Below are positions 1 to 11,913 of a DNA stretch of 64,000 bases, piece after piece; position 1 is the first letter of the stretch, and every line of letters begins with the position of its first letter. This DNA is from Stenogyne calaminthoides (lineage: Eukaryota; Streptophyta; Magnoliopsida; Lamiales; Lamiaceae): contig JBBCBC010000009.1 of NCBI GenBank assembly GCA_037126765.1, positions 23,396,870 to 23,460,869 on the forward strand. The letters run 5' to 3'. A program made the translations under genes and the position numbers. Below the pieces are notes generated by a model, which searched no databases, was not told the DNA's origin, and was given only the letters and a program-made list of their open reading frames with translations.

Positions 1-1306
1 CAACATTGCACCATCATATCGACAATGACAAATCAGTCAAAAAAAAGATGTCAGAAGTACTAAGTTCCAGACTGCAAAAAGTGAAGACCGGCTACATGAA
101 AGGCTATTACCTAAAACGTGTTAGGGAGTGTCAAACCCTAAATATAGCCGTTTCTCACACACCATAAGAGGAAACTCACGAAGCTATCTCTCCAACGGAT
201 AGTTTTTCAAGAGTGACCTTGGTGTATGCCTATAAATACTTGTGACCTTCTACATTGAAAGGTTACGGGAAATTTGTAAGCAACTCAAGAGCTCAAACTT
301 ATTATTAAGTTGAAGCACTTTCGAAAAGCGAGAATTTTCCAAGTGCTTTAAATTGAAGAGAGCTCATTCCACTAAGCCTAGCTTGATAAGATATATCCAA
401 AGCTTAGTCGAGATATCCTAGCCTTTGCATTGTTCTTTATTGTAAAGGATATCTCATCCTAGTTGGAAACCAACCAAGAAACCCCAAACCCTTTGTAAGG
501 TAGTTTATGTGTGATTGTTGGTGAGATTGGAGTTGTAAAGAGTAAGTAAACTACATTGAGGTAGTCAGAAAGCTCTAGAGAAGAAGTGAGTAATCTATCT
601 TGGATAGACAGAAAGCTTGTGTGAGTTTTGAGTTAGTAAACTACAGAGGTAGTCAGAAAGCTCAAAATTAGAAAGGTTAGTAAACTACAGAGGCAGTCAG
701 AAAGCCTTAGGAAGTGATTAGTGAATTTCTCTGAAAAGATCAAGGAGAGTGGACGTAAGGAGCTTGAGTCTCTGAACCACTATAATTTGTTGTGTTCTTT
801 GCTTTCTGTTTTGCTTGATTTATCTGTTGCATTACTTTGTCTTGAAAGCATATTTTCACTGATATTTCAGTTGGAATCAATCCACTGAAAGTTGCATATA
901 AATTGAATCACAGCCTAATCACTATTCCATTAAAGGAAGATTTTCAGCAAAAGCTTAAAACGAGTATAAATTAAGGGCCAACCATTCCGCACATCTAAGT
1001 AGCTAGAACAGATAGTTACCAAACTGAACTTACTCTTCTGAGGGTTCAGTAAGTTAGTTATCTGATCCAAGCAACTCAGGATCTCTGAAAACTCAGGACT
1101 CAGTTGGGATTATCTGAGGTATCTGAAAGCAGCTCAGGATCACTGTCTCAGATAGACTTTGACTCAGAGCGGTTTGTGCTTCGCAGGACCAAATCATCAG
1201 GACAACCTGACCCAAGCTGACCTCAGTAAGAAAAGTTTTAAAAAACACTGAACACGTGTATTCCCCCCCCATACACGTGTAAGACTCGTTTGCACCGGGA
1301 CCAACA
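1..1306 (+). repeat. 5' LTR of element A (partial)
   Basis: From about position 45 it aligns continuously with the 3' LTR starting near 12,780. It ends in CCAACA immediately before the primer binding site. Roughly the first 0.8 kb of the LTR (most of U3) lies off the window. It includes the TATA box and the repeated short motif with 'gtagtcagaaagc' around 560-710. Differences from the 3' LTR are concentrated at CTG/CAG sites. Confidence 0.93.
231..238 (+). promoter_or_regulatory. TATA box of element A 5' LTR
   Basis: TATAAATA in the LTR, about 1.07 kb before the LTR end. The same box is at the equivalent place in the LTRs of B and C; the A 3' LTR has TATAAATT at 12,970-12,977. It would set the U3/R boundary about 30 bp downstream. 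The role is inferred from position and conservation. Confidence 0.8.
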
Positions 1307-1308
1307 AG

Positions 1309-1320
1309 TGGTATCAGAGC
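1309..1320 (+). other. Primer binding site (initiator tRNA-Met), element A
   Basis: TGGTATCAGAGC, two bases after the LTR end, is the usual plant copia primer site complementary to the 3' end of initiator tRNA-Met. It fixes the 5' LTR boundary at 1,306. Confidence 0.95.
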
Positions 1321-1431
1321 AGTGGTTCAACTTGACCACCTGCTTTGTTGACCAAAGTTTTATTTTCTAAAAATACTTGTGGTCTATCTGAACTGATCAT
1401 ATTTGCTGAATTCTTAAAAAACTCAGATAAA

Positions 1432-3809
1432 ATGTCTTCTAAAAAACTTCCCATGTTCTCAGTGGATAACTATTATTTATGGAGACTGAGAATGCAGGCT
1501 CACCTGTATTCTAAACATGAACGTATGTGGAGAGTGGTCTCTGAAGGGCCATTCCAATTTACTGTGGTGAATCCCAGAGGAACAGAAAATGAGAGAAACG
1601 ATCCTAGAGCAGAATTTCCTAAGTCTGATGACCAACTGACTCCTGAGGAGAGGAAGTTAGTCAATCTAGACTATATTGCTAAAGACACACTATACAGTAC
1701 AATTGATGATGGTGTGATGGGAATGATCTCTCACTGTAATACTGCAAAAGAAATTTGGGATACACTAGCTGTAATGTGCCAAGGCACAGATCATATCAAG
1801 GAAATTAAACTTTCAGTTGCAATTGGAAAGTTTGATAGTTTTGAAATGGATGAAGGTGAATCTATAGACAAATTGGAAGTCAGATTCACTAGCATTATGA
1901 ATGATCTAAATGCACTTGGTAAGAAATATCCACAGAGAGAAGTTGCATTGAAAATTCTAAGAGGTCTTTCTAAGAAATGGGATATACATGCAGTGGTGAT
2001 TGAAAACACCAAAAACATTAATTCAATGCCATACCAACAAGTCTTCTCTGAGCTGAAAGCCTATGAGTTCGTAATTGATAAGAAATCTAAAAAGGCTGAC
2101 AGCAAAGATGATTCATCATCTAGTAAGAATGTGGCTTTTAAGGCCAAGGATAAAACCTGTAAAACTAGAGAGTCTGAGAACTCCCTTGTTGAGGATAAGC
2201 TAGCACTGATGGCAAGGAGGTTTGAAAGACTTAAGTCGATATGGAAAATACAAAAACTATTACAGGAATCACAGGTACCAGAAGAAACCTGAGGACAGAT
2301 CAACTGAGAAGAAGAAAAAACACGAAAATTTGAGGATCTTCATCCAAAAGAAAGGACTCCAAGTCCAAAGAAGAAAGTGATCAGGAAGATGATGCCAACA
2401 GATGCTACAATTCCCAAAAGAAAGGTCACTTCCAAATGATTGTCCCGACTGAAAAGCTAAGGAGAGAAGAGAAAGACAGCAAAAAGAGACAAGAAGTTCT
2501 CCAACGAGAAAAGCCATGGTTGCGAAGAAGAACATTCGGAGGAGGATCTAGCTCTTTCGGATGAAATATTCTCAGTCAGTGAAAGTGATGACATCTGTCT
2601 GATGGCTATTGAGGAGGTAAACTCTTCTTTCTCTGTTGTTGCTCCTACACTAGCACAAGAGTTGTCAAGTTCAACTGTAAACAGTCATTTTGACCTGATG
2701 GATTCTTTTGAGAGTCTAATGAAGGACTATGTTGTTTTACAAGAACTGCTAAATGAAACTCAAGAGCGAATAAAGGCGAATCAAGGTCGAAAATCTTAAG
2801 TGGAAAGATTCTAGCAAAACTGAAATCACTTCTCAATTAATGGGAGCTACTGATAAACTGGATGTTCTGAAAGTACAACTCTCAGAGAAAGAGAAGTTGA
2901 TAGTGACCCTAACTGAAAAGCTAGAAAAATCCACTGAAGAGATTCAATTTGATCGTAACTAAGTTCAATGACCTCTCTGAGAAGCATGAAACTCTACAGA
3001 AATGTGAGGATAGTGCGCAGAAGAAGCTAACTCTATTGAATACTGCATCTAAAGTAATAGATGAAATTCAGAGTTACCAGAGATCTGTCACTATAAAATC
3101 TGGATTGGGATACATTCCAGGGGGAACCTCACAAGGTCATCTGAATCTTTGCGTCAAGTAGCAAAAAGACAATCTTGGTAAAACCAATGGCACCCACACT
3201 TCAAACTCAAGAAATGCTCAAGGTTGTAGACAAGGAAAAGGACCCATGGTTTCAATGAAACCGAATGATCGTAGGAAAGCCCAAACCTCGGTGAAGGCTA
3301 GAAAACCCGAGCACTCGATTAAAAAAAATTTCGAGCAAGTACTTCAAAGCCTCAAAGCTAAGAATGCAAACCCGAAAGGATCTCAAGATTGAACCATCGA
3401 GAGGAATCTTCGGAAGAGAAACACTCGTGAGACATTCTCAACAAGAGACCAAGTCCTCAAGATATCTTGAAAGACCCCAAATTCGAAAGACAGTAACCTG
3501 AACCCCACTTGCCTAAGGGTAAAGGTTACTGAACCCGAGTCAACAAAGATTCGGACCAAAACATGAAGCCAAAGCAAATGAACAAAAGGCTGAACCAAAG
3601 AAAAATTCAAAAGCCCATGTTCATGCTAAAAATTAGCACTCATACATACGTGAAACCGCTAAGGCACCCAAGAGTAGTAAATGTGTATGTAGATGTTTAT
3701 GGAAGACAGATCGGCCACTCTAAAGTGATTAGAGTTGTTAGGCGATTTGGATTCCGAAAGGTACAAAAACCTTGTAGGACCCTACACAAATTGGGTACCT
3801 AAAAAATGA
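1432..3809 (+). pseudogene. gag: gag of element A (broken)
   Basis: Nucleocapsid/capsid precursor of a copia element. I choose the ATG at 1,432 (MSSKKLPMFS) rather than the upstream ATG at 1,345, because the matching gag of element B starts with the same motif at 29,849. The first 286 codons are open and hold the copia gag polypeptide (UBN2-type) domain, roughly residues 60-230. The frame stops at 2,290. The following zinc knuckle (about 2,403-2,446) is degenerate: the second Cys codon reads TCC and a base is missing before the last Cys. A helical segment (2,602-2,799, MAIEEVNSSF) and a basic C-terminal tail (about 3,560-3,806, VYVDVYGRQI then WVPK) can still be recognised. The region ends at an in-frame-equivalent TGA (3,807-3,809), also present in B. 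Confidence 0.88.
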
Positions 3810-6800
3810 TCTGCTTTTTTTGAGGAAAACAAGGGCACCGAGTGATTGAAGATCACATAAAGACGATGAGTAGAGATGAAAAAGCCCCCGATGTATGGTA
3901 TCTTGACAAAGGATGCTCAAGACATATGACAGATTCAAGAAGATACTCAAGGACTATGTTGAACAAAGAGGCCCTCGATCACTTTTGGAGATAACTCCAA
4001 GACAGATCAAGGATATGGAACTTTGGAAATCGACTTCGATTCATATCCATGGTGTTTCATATGTATATCGGATTGAAGCATAACTTGCTTTCAATAAGTC
4101 AATTACGTGATAAGGGTTTTAATGTTGAGTTCTCTAAGAACTTATGTTATGTGAAAGATGATATCTCGCAGAAAAGTATTCTTGATTGGTACTAGAAAAG
4201 GAAATGTGTATCTTCTTTGATTGGAGTTCAACTCCTAAAGATACATGTTTGGTTGCAAAAAGTTCCACAGATACCAGGTTGGTTATGGCATAAAAGAATG
4301 AATCACCCGAATTTCAAAACCCCTGAATAAACTTGCAAGATTAGCTCTTGTGAGAGGGTTGCCTAATGAAGTGTTCAAGAAGGAACATATTTGTGATGCG
4401 TGCAAAAAGGAAAAACAAATTAGAGCATCATTTAAAAGCAAAATAGATGTTTCTACTGAAAGAATACTTCAGTTGTTGCATGTGGATCTTTTTGGTCCAA
4501 TAACACCAATGAGCACCAATGGCAGGAAATACACACTAGTAGTAGTTGATGACTACTCAAGATATACTTGGGTCATATTCTTACTCAAGAAGAAAAAGAC
4601 TCGAGATAAAAATTGATCAATTCTTGAAAAGGCTCGATGTTGAGAAAAAATCTGAGTGTGGTCAAAATCGATCTGACAAGGGAACTGAATTTATAAATCA
4701 TATTATATCTGATTATTGTGCAGCAAATGGAATTTCTCATGAAACATCAGCTGCAAGGACCCCTCAACAAAATGGTGTTGCTGAAAGAAGGAATAGGACT
4801 CTGAAAGAAGCTGCAAGGACAATGATATTTGAAGCTAATATTCCTAAAAGATTTTGGGCTGAAGCTGTCAACACTGCATGCTATTCTCAGAACAGATCCA
4901 TGCTGACCAAGAGTCAAGGCAAAACACCCTATGAGCTTTGGAATGAAAGGAAGCCTCTTGTTTCTTTTCTTTTCGTGTGTTTTGGTTGCAAGTGTTTCAT
5001 ACACAATAATGGTAAAGATCGATTGAAAACATTTGATAGTAAAAGTCGATGAAGGAATATTCTTAAGATATTCTCGAAGTCAAGAAAAGCTTTCGAGTTT
5101 ACAACCTCAGAGAACTCTTATTGTGGAGGAAACACCTCATGTTGTTTTTGATGAATCTACTTGTGTTCGGAAGAAACAGAAACATGATGCTTGAAGAACC
5201 ACCAAGAGAATCACCAGATTAAGCCCGAAAAAAGAATGACAAAACATCCAATGAACTCGAAAAAGAAGAAGTCACCACCATCTATGATTGGAGTGACTTC
5301 GGACTTCGAATAAAAGTTCGTTCAGATGGAACTCGGGATGGTGAGACTCGGGATGGAAAGTCTTCAATTGGAGGAAAACCAACACACTTGAAGGTGACCA
5401 ATCGAGCAGACACCGCCTGCACTCGGTATGTGATGCCAATGAAGATGTGGTCACAAATGAGGCAAATTCTCAATCTATCAACCAAAGGGGAACAAATGTC
5501 TCGACAATGTTCTCAATGGAATTTCCCTGAGGAAGATGATTACCTTTCTCCTTTTCTGTTGTTCCCTGAGTTTACTGAATTAACTGAACCTAACATTTTA
5601 AATGTTGATGATACTATTGAAGGGGGAACATCTAGAAGAAGATGGTTAGATAGTAATCCTACAAGTCAGATTGTGGGTGATCTAACTGAAGGTGTCAAAA
5701 CAAGAAGGTTCCATGGTGAGAGTGCACTATTCTGCTGCTTCCTATCAAAGAAAGAGCCTACTGAGATTGGTGAAGCTCTACAAGATTCTCATTGGATTAC
5801 TGCTATGCAAGATGAGCAGAATCAATTCTCAAGAAATGAAGTATGGGAGCTAGTGGATAGACCTGAAAGGCACAATGTCATTGGAACCAAGTGGGTATTT
5901 AATAATAAAAGAGATGAAAACAACAACATTGTAAGAAACAAGGCAAGGCTAGTTGCACAAGGTTATTCCCAAGAAGAAGGCTTGGATTATGATGAAACAT
6001 TTGCACCAGTTGCAAGACTAGAAGCCATCAGATTGTTTCTTGCATATGCTGCCCACATGAAGTTCACAGTCTATCAAATGGATGTGAAAAGTGCATTTCT
6101 GAACGGTGTGCTTAAAGAAGAGGTTTATATAGAACAACCTCCTGGTTTCAAACAGAATGACCAAGTTTACAGGCTCAGAAAAGCCTTGTATGGTCTTAAG
6201 CAAGCACCCAGAGCATGGTATGATACTCTTTCTCAGTTTCTTACTGACCATGGTTTTGTCAAAGGAACTGCTTGATAGAACTCTGCTCAGATAGAAGATG
6301 GGGAAGATATCTTCTTTGGTTCGGATATATGTTGATGACATCATTTTTGGATCTCCAAACCATCATCTGTGTGAAAAGTTTTCAACACTGATGAAAGGGA
6401 AGTTTGAGAAGTCAATGATGGGAGAGATGAATTTCTTTCTAGGTCTTCAAGTGAAACAATCAAAGGAAGGAATCTTCATCAACCAGGCAAAGTACACCAG
6501 GGATCTGATTGTCAAGTATGGTGTACTGAATTGCAATGCAGTTAGAATTCCTATGAATACTAACTACAAGATGGATCCCGATTACGAAAGGCAAATCGTC
6601 GAAGTCATCTTTGATTATAGAGGAATCATTGGATCATTGCTCTATCTCACGACAAGTAGGCGGATATAACATTTCTTTGTTTGGGATATGTGCAAGATAC
6701 CAAGCTAATCCTAAGGCTAGTCACATGGAGGTTTGCCAAAAAGATCTTGAAGTATCTTAAGGCACAAATGAATAGAGGATTATGGTATCCAAATGATGAT

Positions 6801-7281
6801 AACCTTGAATTAACCGGTTACTCGAGATCTTGATTATGGAGGTTCTTGGATTGACAGAAGTCAACTACGTGAACTTGTCAATTTCTTGGAAGCAAGTCGA
6901 TATCTTGGTTTTCAAAGAAATGACCTCGATGCAACCAATCTTAATTGAAAATTTGAATACATGGCTGCAGGAAGCTCTTGTGCTCAGATTCTTTGGCTCA
7001 GACAATAATTATGGGATTATAAAGTTGTAGCCAATGAAGTACCAATATTTTGTGACAATAATAGTGCCATTGCTATTTCACAAAATCCGGTATTGTACAC
7101 CAGATGCAAGCATGTGGATATCAGACATCACTTCATCAGAGATCATGTCGAGAAAAAGGACATTAGGATGGAGAAAATTCATACTGATAAGCAGAGAGCT
7201 GATATCATGACTAAACCTTTGGCTGAATCAAGATTTAAGGAATTATCAGTTGTATTAGGGATGTTGGATCCAGGTGTATAG
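3810..7281 (+). pseudogene. pol: pol of element A: protease, integrase, RT, RNase H (frameshifted)
   Basis: Copia-order polyprotein. Protease: the active-site triad reads DKG (3,905-3,913) instead of the DSG seen in B and D. Integrase: His pair near 4,285-4,320, CxxC in HICDACKK (about 4,389), first Asp in LLHVDLFGP (about 4,477), second Asp in DKGTEF (about 4,676), Glu in VAERRNRTL (about 4,783). RT: TKWVFNNKRDE (about 5,887) to YVDDIIFGSP (about 6,329), broken by a frameshift near 6,270. RNase H: decayed between 6,660 and 7,040, with FCDNNSAIAI (about 7,051) and the C-terminal HHFIRDHVEKKDI (about 7,126) intact. It stops with TAG at 7,279. At least six frame breaks, so not functional as assembled. 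Confidence 0.92.
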
Positions 7282-7907
7282 AGTAAAATCTGAAAAATTG
7301 AAGATGTTCAGATGCATGAAGTTTTCTCAGAATTCTACTGAGAAACTCGGGATAAAATTGAAATCTTGATCGAGTCTCGTGAAACTCAGTTCTTGAAGGT
7401 AAGTACTCAGTAGCATACTGAACCCATTCGGTACTCAGTATCATACTGACATTTTTATCAAGGTCAATACTCAGTAAGACTGATAGAGGGAAATTAGTCT
7501 GAAGAAGTAATGACTCATGCGACTCATTTATTGCTTAAGTGAAACTCAGTAATCATTCGCAATAAATACAAAACACCTGAGGAATGTTTTTGGGTGGGAT
7601 CTTTGAAATTCCCAAAAAGGTCAACAGTCATTAAATGCTCTGTTACATTTAATCACCAATGAAGTTAAAATGGCGGCTTACTTTTCGGGGATCGACCTTT
7701 CGCATACCCGATTAATCATGGATTAATCTTAACCGTTGTTTTTCACTAAATCGGTATGACTTCCCACGATCTCGAGCTATTTATTCCTTTGAAAATCAAT
7801 CAAGCCAAATTTTATTGAAACCCTTCATTCCCAAAAACCCTCTGCAAATAAATCTCTTTTACCCAGAAAAGCTTCATCGCTCAAAACCCTAAATCTTCAA
7901 ATCTCAA
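7282..7907 (+). other. Non-coding spacer between pol and 3' ORF, element A
   Basis: About 620 bp without a credible ORF. It is conserved in layout with 35,725-36,342 of element B (both contain 'cagtaatcatt' then 'gcaataaa', and a pyrimidine- and A-rich leader just before the ATG). It is a plausible leader for the downstream ORF, but I see no clear promoter or splice site. Confidence 0.6.
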
Positions 7908-8879
7908 ATGGCTCCTACCATATTCGAAAGATTAGCCGAGACAAATAAGCCATGGTATGAGTATGTGGTTTCTTTGGAGAGTACCACCAATGCCAAGCAC
8001 GAAGAAGAGGCGCTCCACTTAATCCGATTGGCGAAACTGACGAACCTCGTCGCGAATCGACCGGAGGCAGAGTATACTCCCGAGGTAATAGAGTTTGTCG
8101 CTAGTTTGGAAATAAATGAGGATGATTGTATAGAGTCCAAGATTTTTGTTTCTCATCTTGAACAATCGATGAAGTATGTGGATTTTGTTCGAGAGCTCTA
8201 TATTGTCCCTAAGAACTTAAACAACGTATTTGAGCTGTGTGATAGGGGAGATGATCCCTCATTGTATATGTTGGGACGGGAGCAAGAGTATCTTGATGGG
8301 ATTACTGAGAATCCTATTAAGTTTGAGGCAACTCTGCATAAGCAGCATCTAAAGCCGAAATACAGAGTATTGATGGATATTGTTGGAAAGTGCATCATGA
8401 GTCGATCTGGAAGCTTCGAGCAGATCAACACTCCCAAACTCCGACTTATGGCGGCGATCGAGGACTCACCCACCAAGGAGTTCAACTGGTTGAAGTATCT
8501 GATCAAGGTGGTGAGTGAGCAAACCAAGGTCATAAGAAGGGAGGATGGGGTAGTATCTATCAAAGGCAGGATCCTCCATGCCACCAAAATAGCTTTTATT
8601 TTGGAGATGTTCCAAGAGGAGGAGGATATCTTTTCCAAATCTACTCCATTCCCTAAGTCCAAAGTAATGTTCAAGCCCATTGCTGCTAAGAGGACGATTA
8701 AAGGGAAGAAAGAGAAGAAAGTGGAATCACTAGTTGCGGCTGCTGCTGAAGAAAGCCAACAAACCGGGGGCAAGGTTTTGTTGGATGCCAAGAAGGAGCA
8801 TGGTGAGAAATTGAAGAAGCAGAAAACCCTTGCTCCAAAGCGCAAAAGGATGGTGGTTCTCTCTGATGATGATGAGTAA
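7908..8879 (+). CDS. 3' accessory ORF, N-terminal part (Sirevirus env-like position), element A
   Basis: Intact 323-codon ORF after pol, beginning MAPTIFERLAETNKP. Position and layout correspond to the extra, so-called envelope-like ORF of Sireviruses. I see no signal peptide or transmembrane segment, so it does not look like a classical envelope. It is predicted mostly helical. The best conserved core (GREQEYLD, KPKYRVL, then LRLMAAIEDSPT) is shared with the copy in B. The C-terminus is Lys-rich with a nuclear-localisation-like APKRKR stretch, then acidic SDDDE. The TAA at 8,877 is followed in the same frame by an open acidic stretch (SETEEIQPES), so the true protein may continue. The ATG choice is supported by alignment with B (MTLSIYDKLA). 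Function unknown. It is the best preserved frame of the element. Confidence 0.75.
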   Translation: MAPTIFERLAETNKPWYEYVVSLESTTNAKHEEEALHLIRLAKLTNLVANRPEAEYTPEVIEFVASLEINEDDCIESKIFVSHLEQSMKYVDFVRELYIVPKNLNNVFELCDRGDDPSLYMLGREQEYLDGITENPIKFEATLHKQHLKPKYRVLMDIVGKCIMSRSGSFEQINTPKLRLMAAIEDSPTKEFNWLKYLIKVVSEQTKVIRREDGVVSIKGRILHATKIAFILEMFQEEEDIFSKSTPFPKSKVMFKPIAAKRTIKGKKEKKVESLVAAAAEESQQTGGKVLLDAKKEHGEKLKKQKTLAPKRKRMVVLSDDDE

Positions 8880-11477
8880 AGTGAGACTGAGGAGATTCAG
8901 CCTGAGAGCCAAACTGCCAGAAATCGCCTTTTACTTGTATTGGCTCAAAGCTATCTCAAAGGCACAGGATCAAACCGAGGAGCAAGTCTTCTCGAGGTTC
9001 TTGAGACGCCGCTTAGTTCGATAAGTTCTCAAGAAATATTCCAAGGACCTCGGACCTCGGAGAAAGTCTGATTCTGCGAGGAAGCACTGCCGCCGAGACC
9101 TCGAGAAAATGTTCAAATTCCTCTGAGGAAGTGCCCGCCGATTCTCGAGCAACAAGCGAGATCCTGCTTTGAGAAGCACCAGCTCGGACCTCGAAACCAA
9201 GTCGATTCAAACCGAGGAGTCTGCCCAAACCTCGAGTTCTTGAGCCTCGAGGCCGATGAATTTTGATGAGCTCCTGAATGAGCTGTTAGTCAATCTTTCA
9301 GCAGAGTTTCCAACTGAACCTGAGAGCCCGATGCTCAAGAAAGGTGAAGCTAAAGAGACCGAATGGCGAAGCAAGGGGGAACAGTTCATCCTTGACCACT
9401 ACCCCCGCGAAGCTTAGCTCATTCCCCGACCTCCGGGACATCTTCTTGATTGAGGTCAACGGTCTACATCCTCAACCAGACTCTTCCGGAGATGCTCAAT
9501 ATTGCTTCATTCAGAGGGGAAGACTGGTGGAACGAGGAGACAACTTTTCTCACTGAATTCTCAGGATTCAGAAAAACCAAGCTCATGATGAAAATCTCGG
9601 ACTTTGATGAGCTTGTGAAGAGGAAGGTTCTTTGAGAGGATTGCTTTGGTTGGTGCCCCGAGCTCCAAAGACAAATCTCGGGATGGGGACCAAAAAGGGG
9701 ATGATGAGAGTGAATCTCGGAAGGAGAAAGACTCAACCGATGTTGATCAGTCAACCGTCGAACATCCTCGGGATCGAAGTTAGCCTTCGTGTAACTTTTT
9801 GGCACTATTAATAATTATGCGGGATTCTTGAAGTTCCTACCTTTAAATCAGAATGTCCGATATGCAGATCGAGGCTCGTGGACACCCATGCTCAGATTCG
9901 ATCAAGCTCGAGTTCGGGACCGAGACTCGGGATGAACAACCAACTCAGGAGTCACACCGATCGATATATACTCTGAGATTGATCTCACCCGTGATGGTAA
10001 AAGCTAGAGAAGGTTGAGTTGATCCCCACCAAAGTTGCTCGGATCGAGGAGGCATTGGCCAACCAAGCCTGAAGATTGATAGCTTGAGTTCTTCTTGAAT
10101 CGTGCGACTTCGGGATACTCGGACGCATGTTGACCTCCATGGAAGGAAAATTAGAAGAAAAGATGGAGGGGTCAAGGGTGAAGCTTAATGCAGAGTGAAG
10201 CGAAAGCATCGAGAGCGGAACTCAAATTCTAGAAGCAAAATTGGTAGAGAAGAGAGTGAGATCTTTGGTGAAGAACGCCAAGTTGAGGAGATGAGCTCAA
10301 TGCTCATGGCCAAGATGACAGAGATGTTCAAGGAAGCTCTCTCAAGCCAATTTGCTCATCTGTCTGAAGAATTCTCTGTGGCGAAGAACCACCTCGAAGG
10401 CTCGGAGGAGGAGCAAGATCGATGGCGGGGAGGTGCGAAGTGTCGATAAAGAACAATACCATATGGACACAAAGACTCTCAAAGCTCACGGTATGGTTCC
10501 AAGAAGGGGGAAAGACCTGGAGCTGATCTCAGGGTTTTATTGGAACATACTCTGAAGGGCAAGGTTGTAAAGGATGCTGAGAAGAAGATCATTGCCGAAG
10601 CCATGAAGGAGATAGAAGACACTGAGAAGCTTAAGTTCAAGGAGGTGGAGAAGTCAGTCTACACTCAGGTTTCAGAGGAAACAATGCAGGAAGTTGCTGT
10701 AGAGAAACTGAGTGGTAGAGGAAGGATTGGTACAAGCCTAGCTGGTGCTGAAATGCCCATCAAGAGAAAGGCTATGGCGATGAAAGAGCCTAAGGGCAAA
10801 AGAGCAAAGGCTTCTAAGCCAATTCAGAGGAAATTGATGCTGGATATTGAAGAATCTGAGGATGAGCCTAAGAAGAAGGTCTTCAATACCAGAAGCGCTC
10901 TGAAAACACTCCAGATTGAACAAGCGAAGAAAACTGCTACTTATGTTTCTGGTGTACCAGTGATCAGAAAGAAGGTAGAAGAAGAGCAGAAAAGAAGGAG
11001 TGGGTTCAAAAAGTTCGCAAGCAAGAGGAGAGGGAACACTAAAGCACAAAAATGGCCGCATGTTGACAAATGGATGCCAGTCCATCTCAACGATGTATGG
11101 GAAGAAATCAAGAGAACCTTCTGGTTCTACTATGATGTGATCAGAGAATGGAGAGGGGAGAGCTCAGATCCGAATGAGGCTTTCATCGACTATCTCCTGA
11201 CCTTCTATCCTAAATATCTTCAAGGATGGATAAATCTTGTGGATGAAGGAAAGGTCACGGATAAACCGCCCGTCCATACGTGTACCCTCCTCCCAGGCTG
11301 GAGAATGGATGTGTAAATGAGAAAGCCATTTCTCAGGAAATCACTCAGTATGCCACTCAGTTAGGTCTGACAGGGAACAATCCTGATATCATCAAAGAGA
11401 GAGATGCGCTGAAAAGAAGATATTACGGAATGTTCAACCTTGAAGTCCCTGCTGATGAGGTGGAAGAGCAGAACTGA
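8880..11477 (+). pseudogene. 3' accessory ORF, C-terminal part, element A (multiple breaks)
   Basis: Downstream continuation of the 3' ORF in pieces. An acidic stretch follows 8,880; a segment reads ESPMLKKGEAKETEWRSKGE near 9,320-9,380; a helical, coiled-coil-like part covers about 10,195-10,449 (MLMAKMTEMFKEAL); then a 258-codon open frame (10,540-11,316) has coiled coil, a Lys-rich nuclear-localisation-like block (KRKAMAMKEPKGKRAKA) and a domain ending near HVDKWMPVHLNDVWEEI. A last piece runs 11,280-11,477. Element B has the same blocks in the same order, so this was one long ORF. Breaks between 8,950 and 10,450 are dense with TCGA and CTCGG strings of the kind described in the findings. 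Product unknown. Confidence 0.72.
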
Positions 11478-11913
11478 AGAGCCGAACTGAAGAACTGAAC
11501 TGAAGAGCAAATGAAGACTCAAAAGATGAAGACTCAGAAGATGAAGACTCATAAGATTCATGTAATCTTTTATCTTGTTTGTTTCTTTTTTATTCTGTTC
11601 AGATAAGATTCATTGTAACTTGTAACAGTCTACCTATCATCAATGAAAACTTATCATTTATGCTTAAAAGATAATATCTCATTATCTTATTTACGTGTCT
11701 TTTAATTTTGATATGCCTGAATGATTGTCTCTGAGATTAATTGTTGAGAAATTAGGTATTTGGTGATGAATCCTTTGAGAGATTCATTACTGAAGAAATT
11801 GTTGAGAGATTCTCTGTATGGAAATTGTTGAGAGATATAACCAATCTTGAAATAGGATAAACTGAAACCTGAGTATAGGTTAATGTGTGTAACAAGATAG
11901 GTTTGGCATCATC
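11478..11913 (+). other. 3' untranslated region of element A
   Basis: About 435 bp after the last coding piece, up to the purine tract. It contains three 'gaagactcagaag'-like units (11,513-11,550) and repeated 'gaaattgttgagagat' units (11,795-11,836). The same segment is found inverted at 63,598-64,000 (element C) and, shorter, at 39,930-40,165 (element B). Confidence 0.7.

Noticed and set aside
8198..8845. 215-codon minus-strand ORF opposite the A 3' ORF
   Set aside because: It is the complement of a conserved sense ORF, and the conservation with B follows the sense reading.
7908..8879. Calling the 3' ORF a retroviral envelope
   Set aside because: No signal peptide, transmembrane segment or fusion motif visible; only the position matches the env-like slot.
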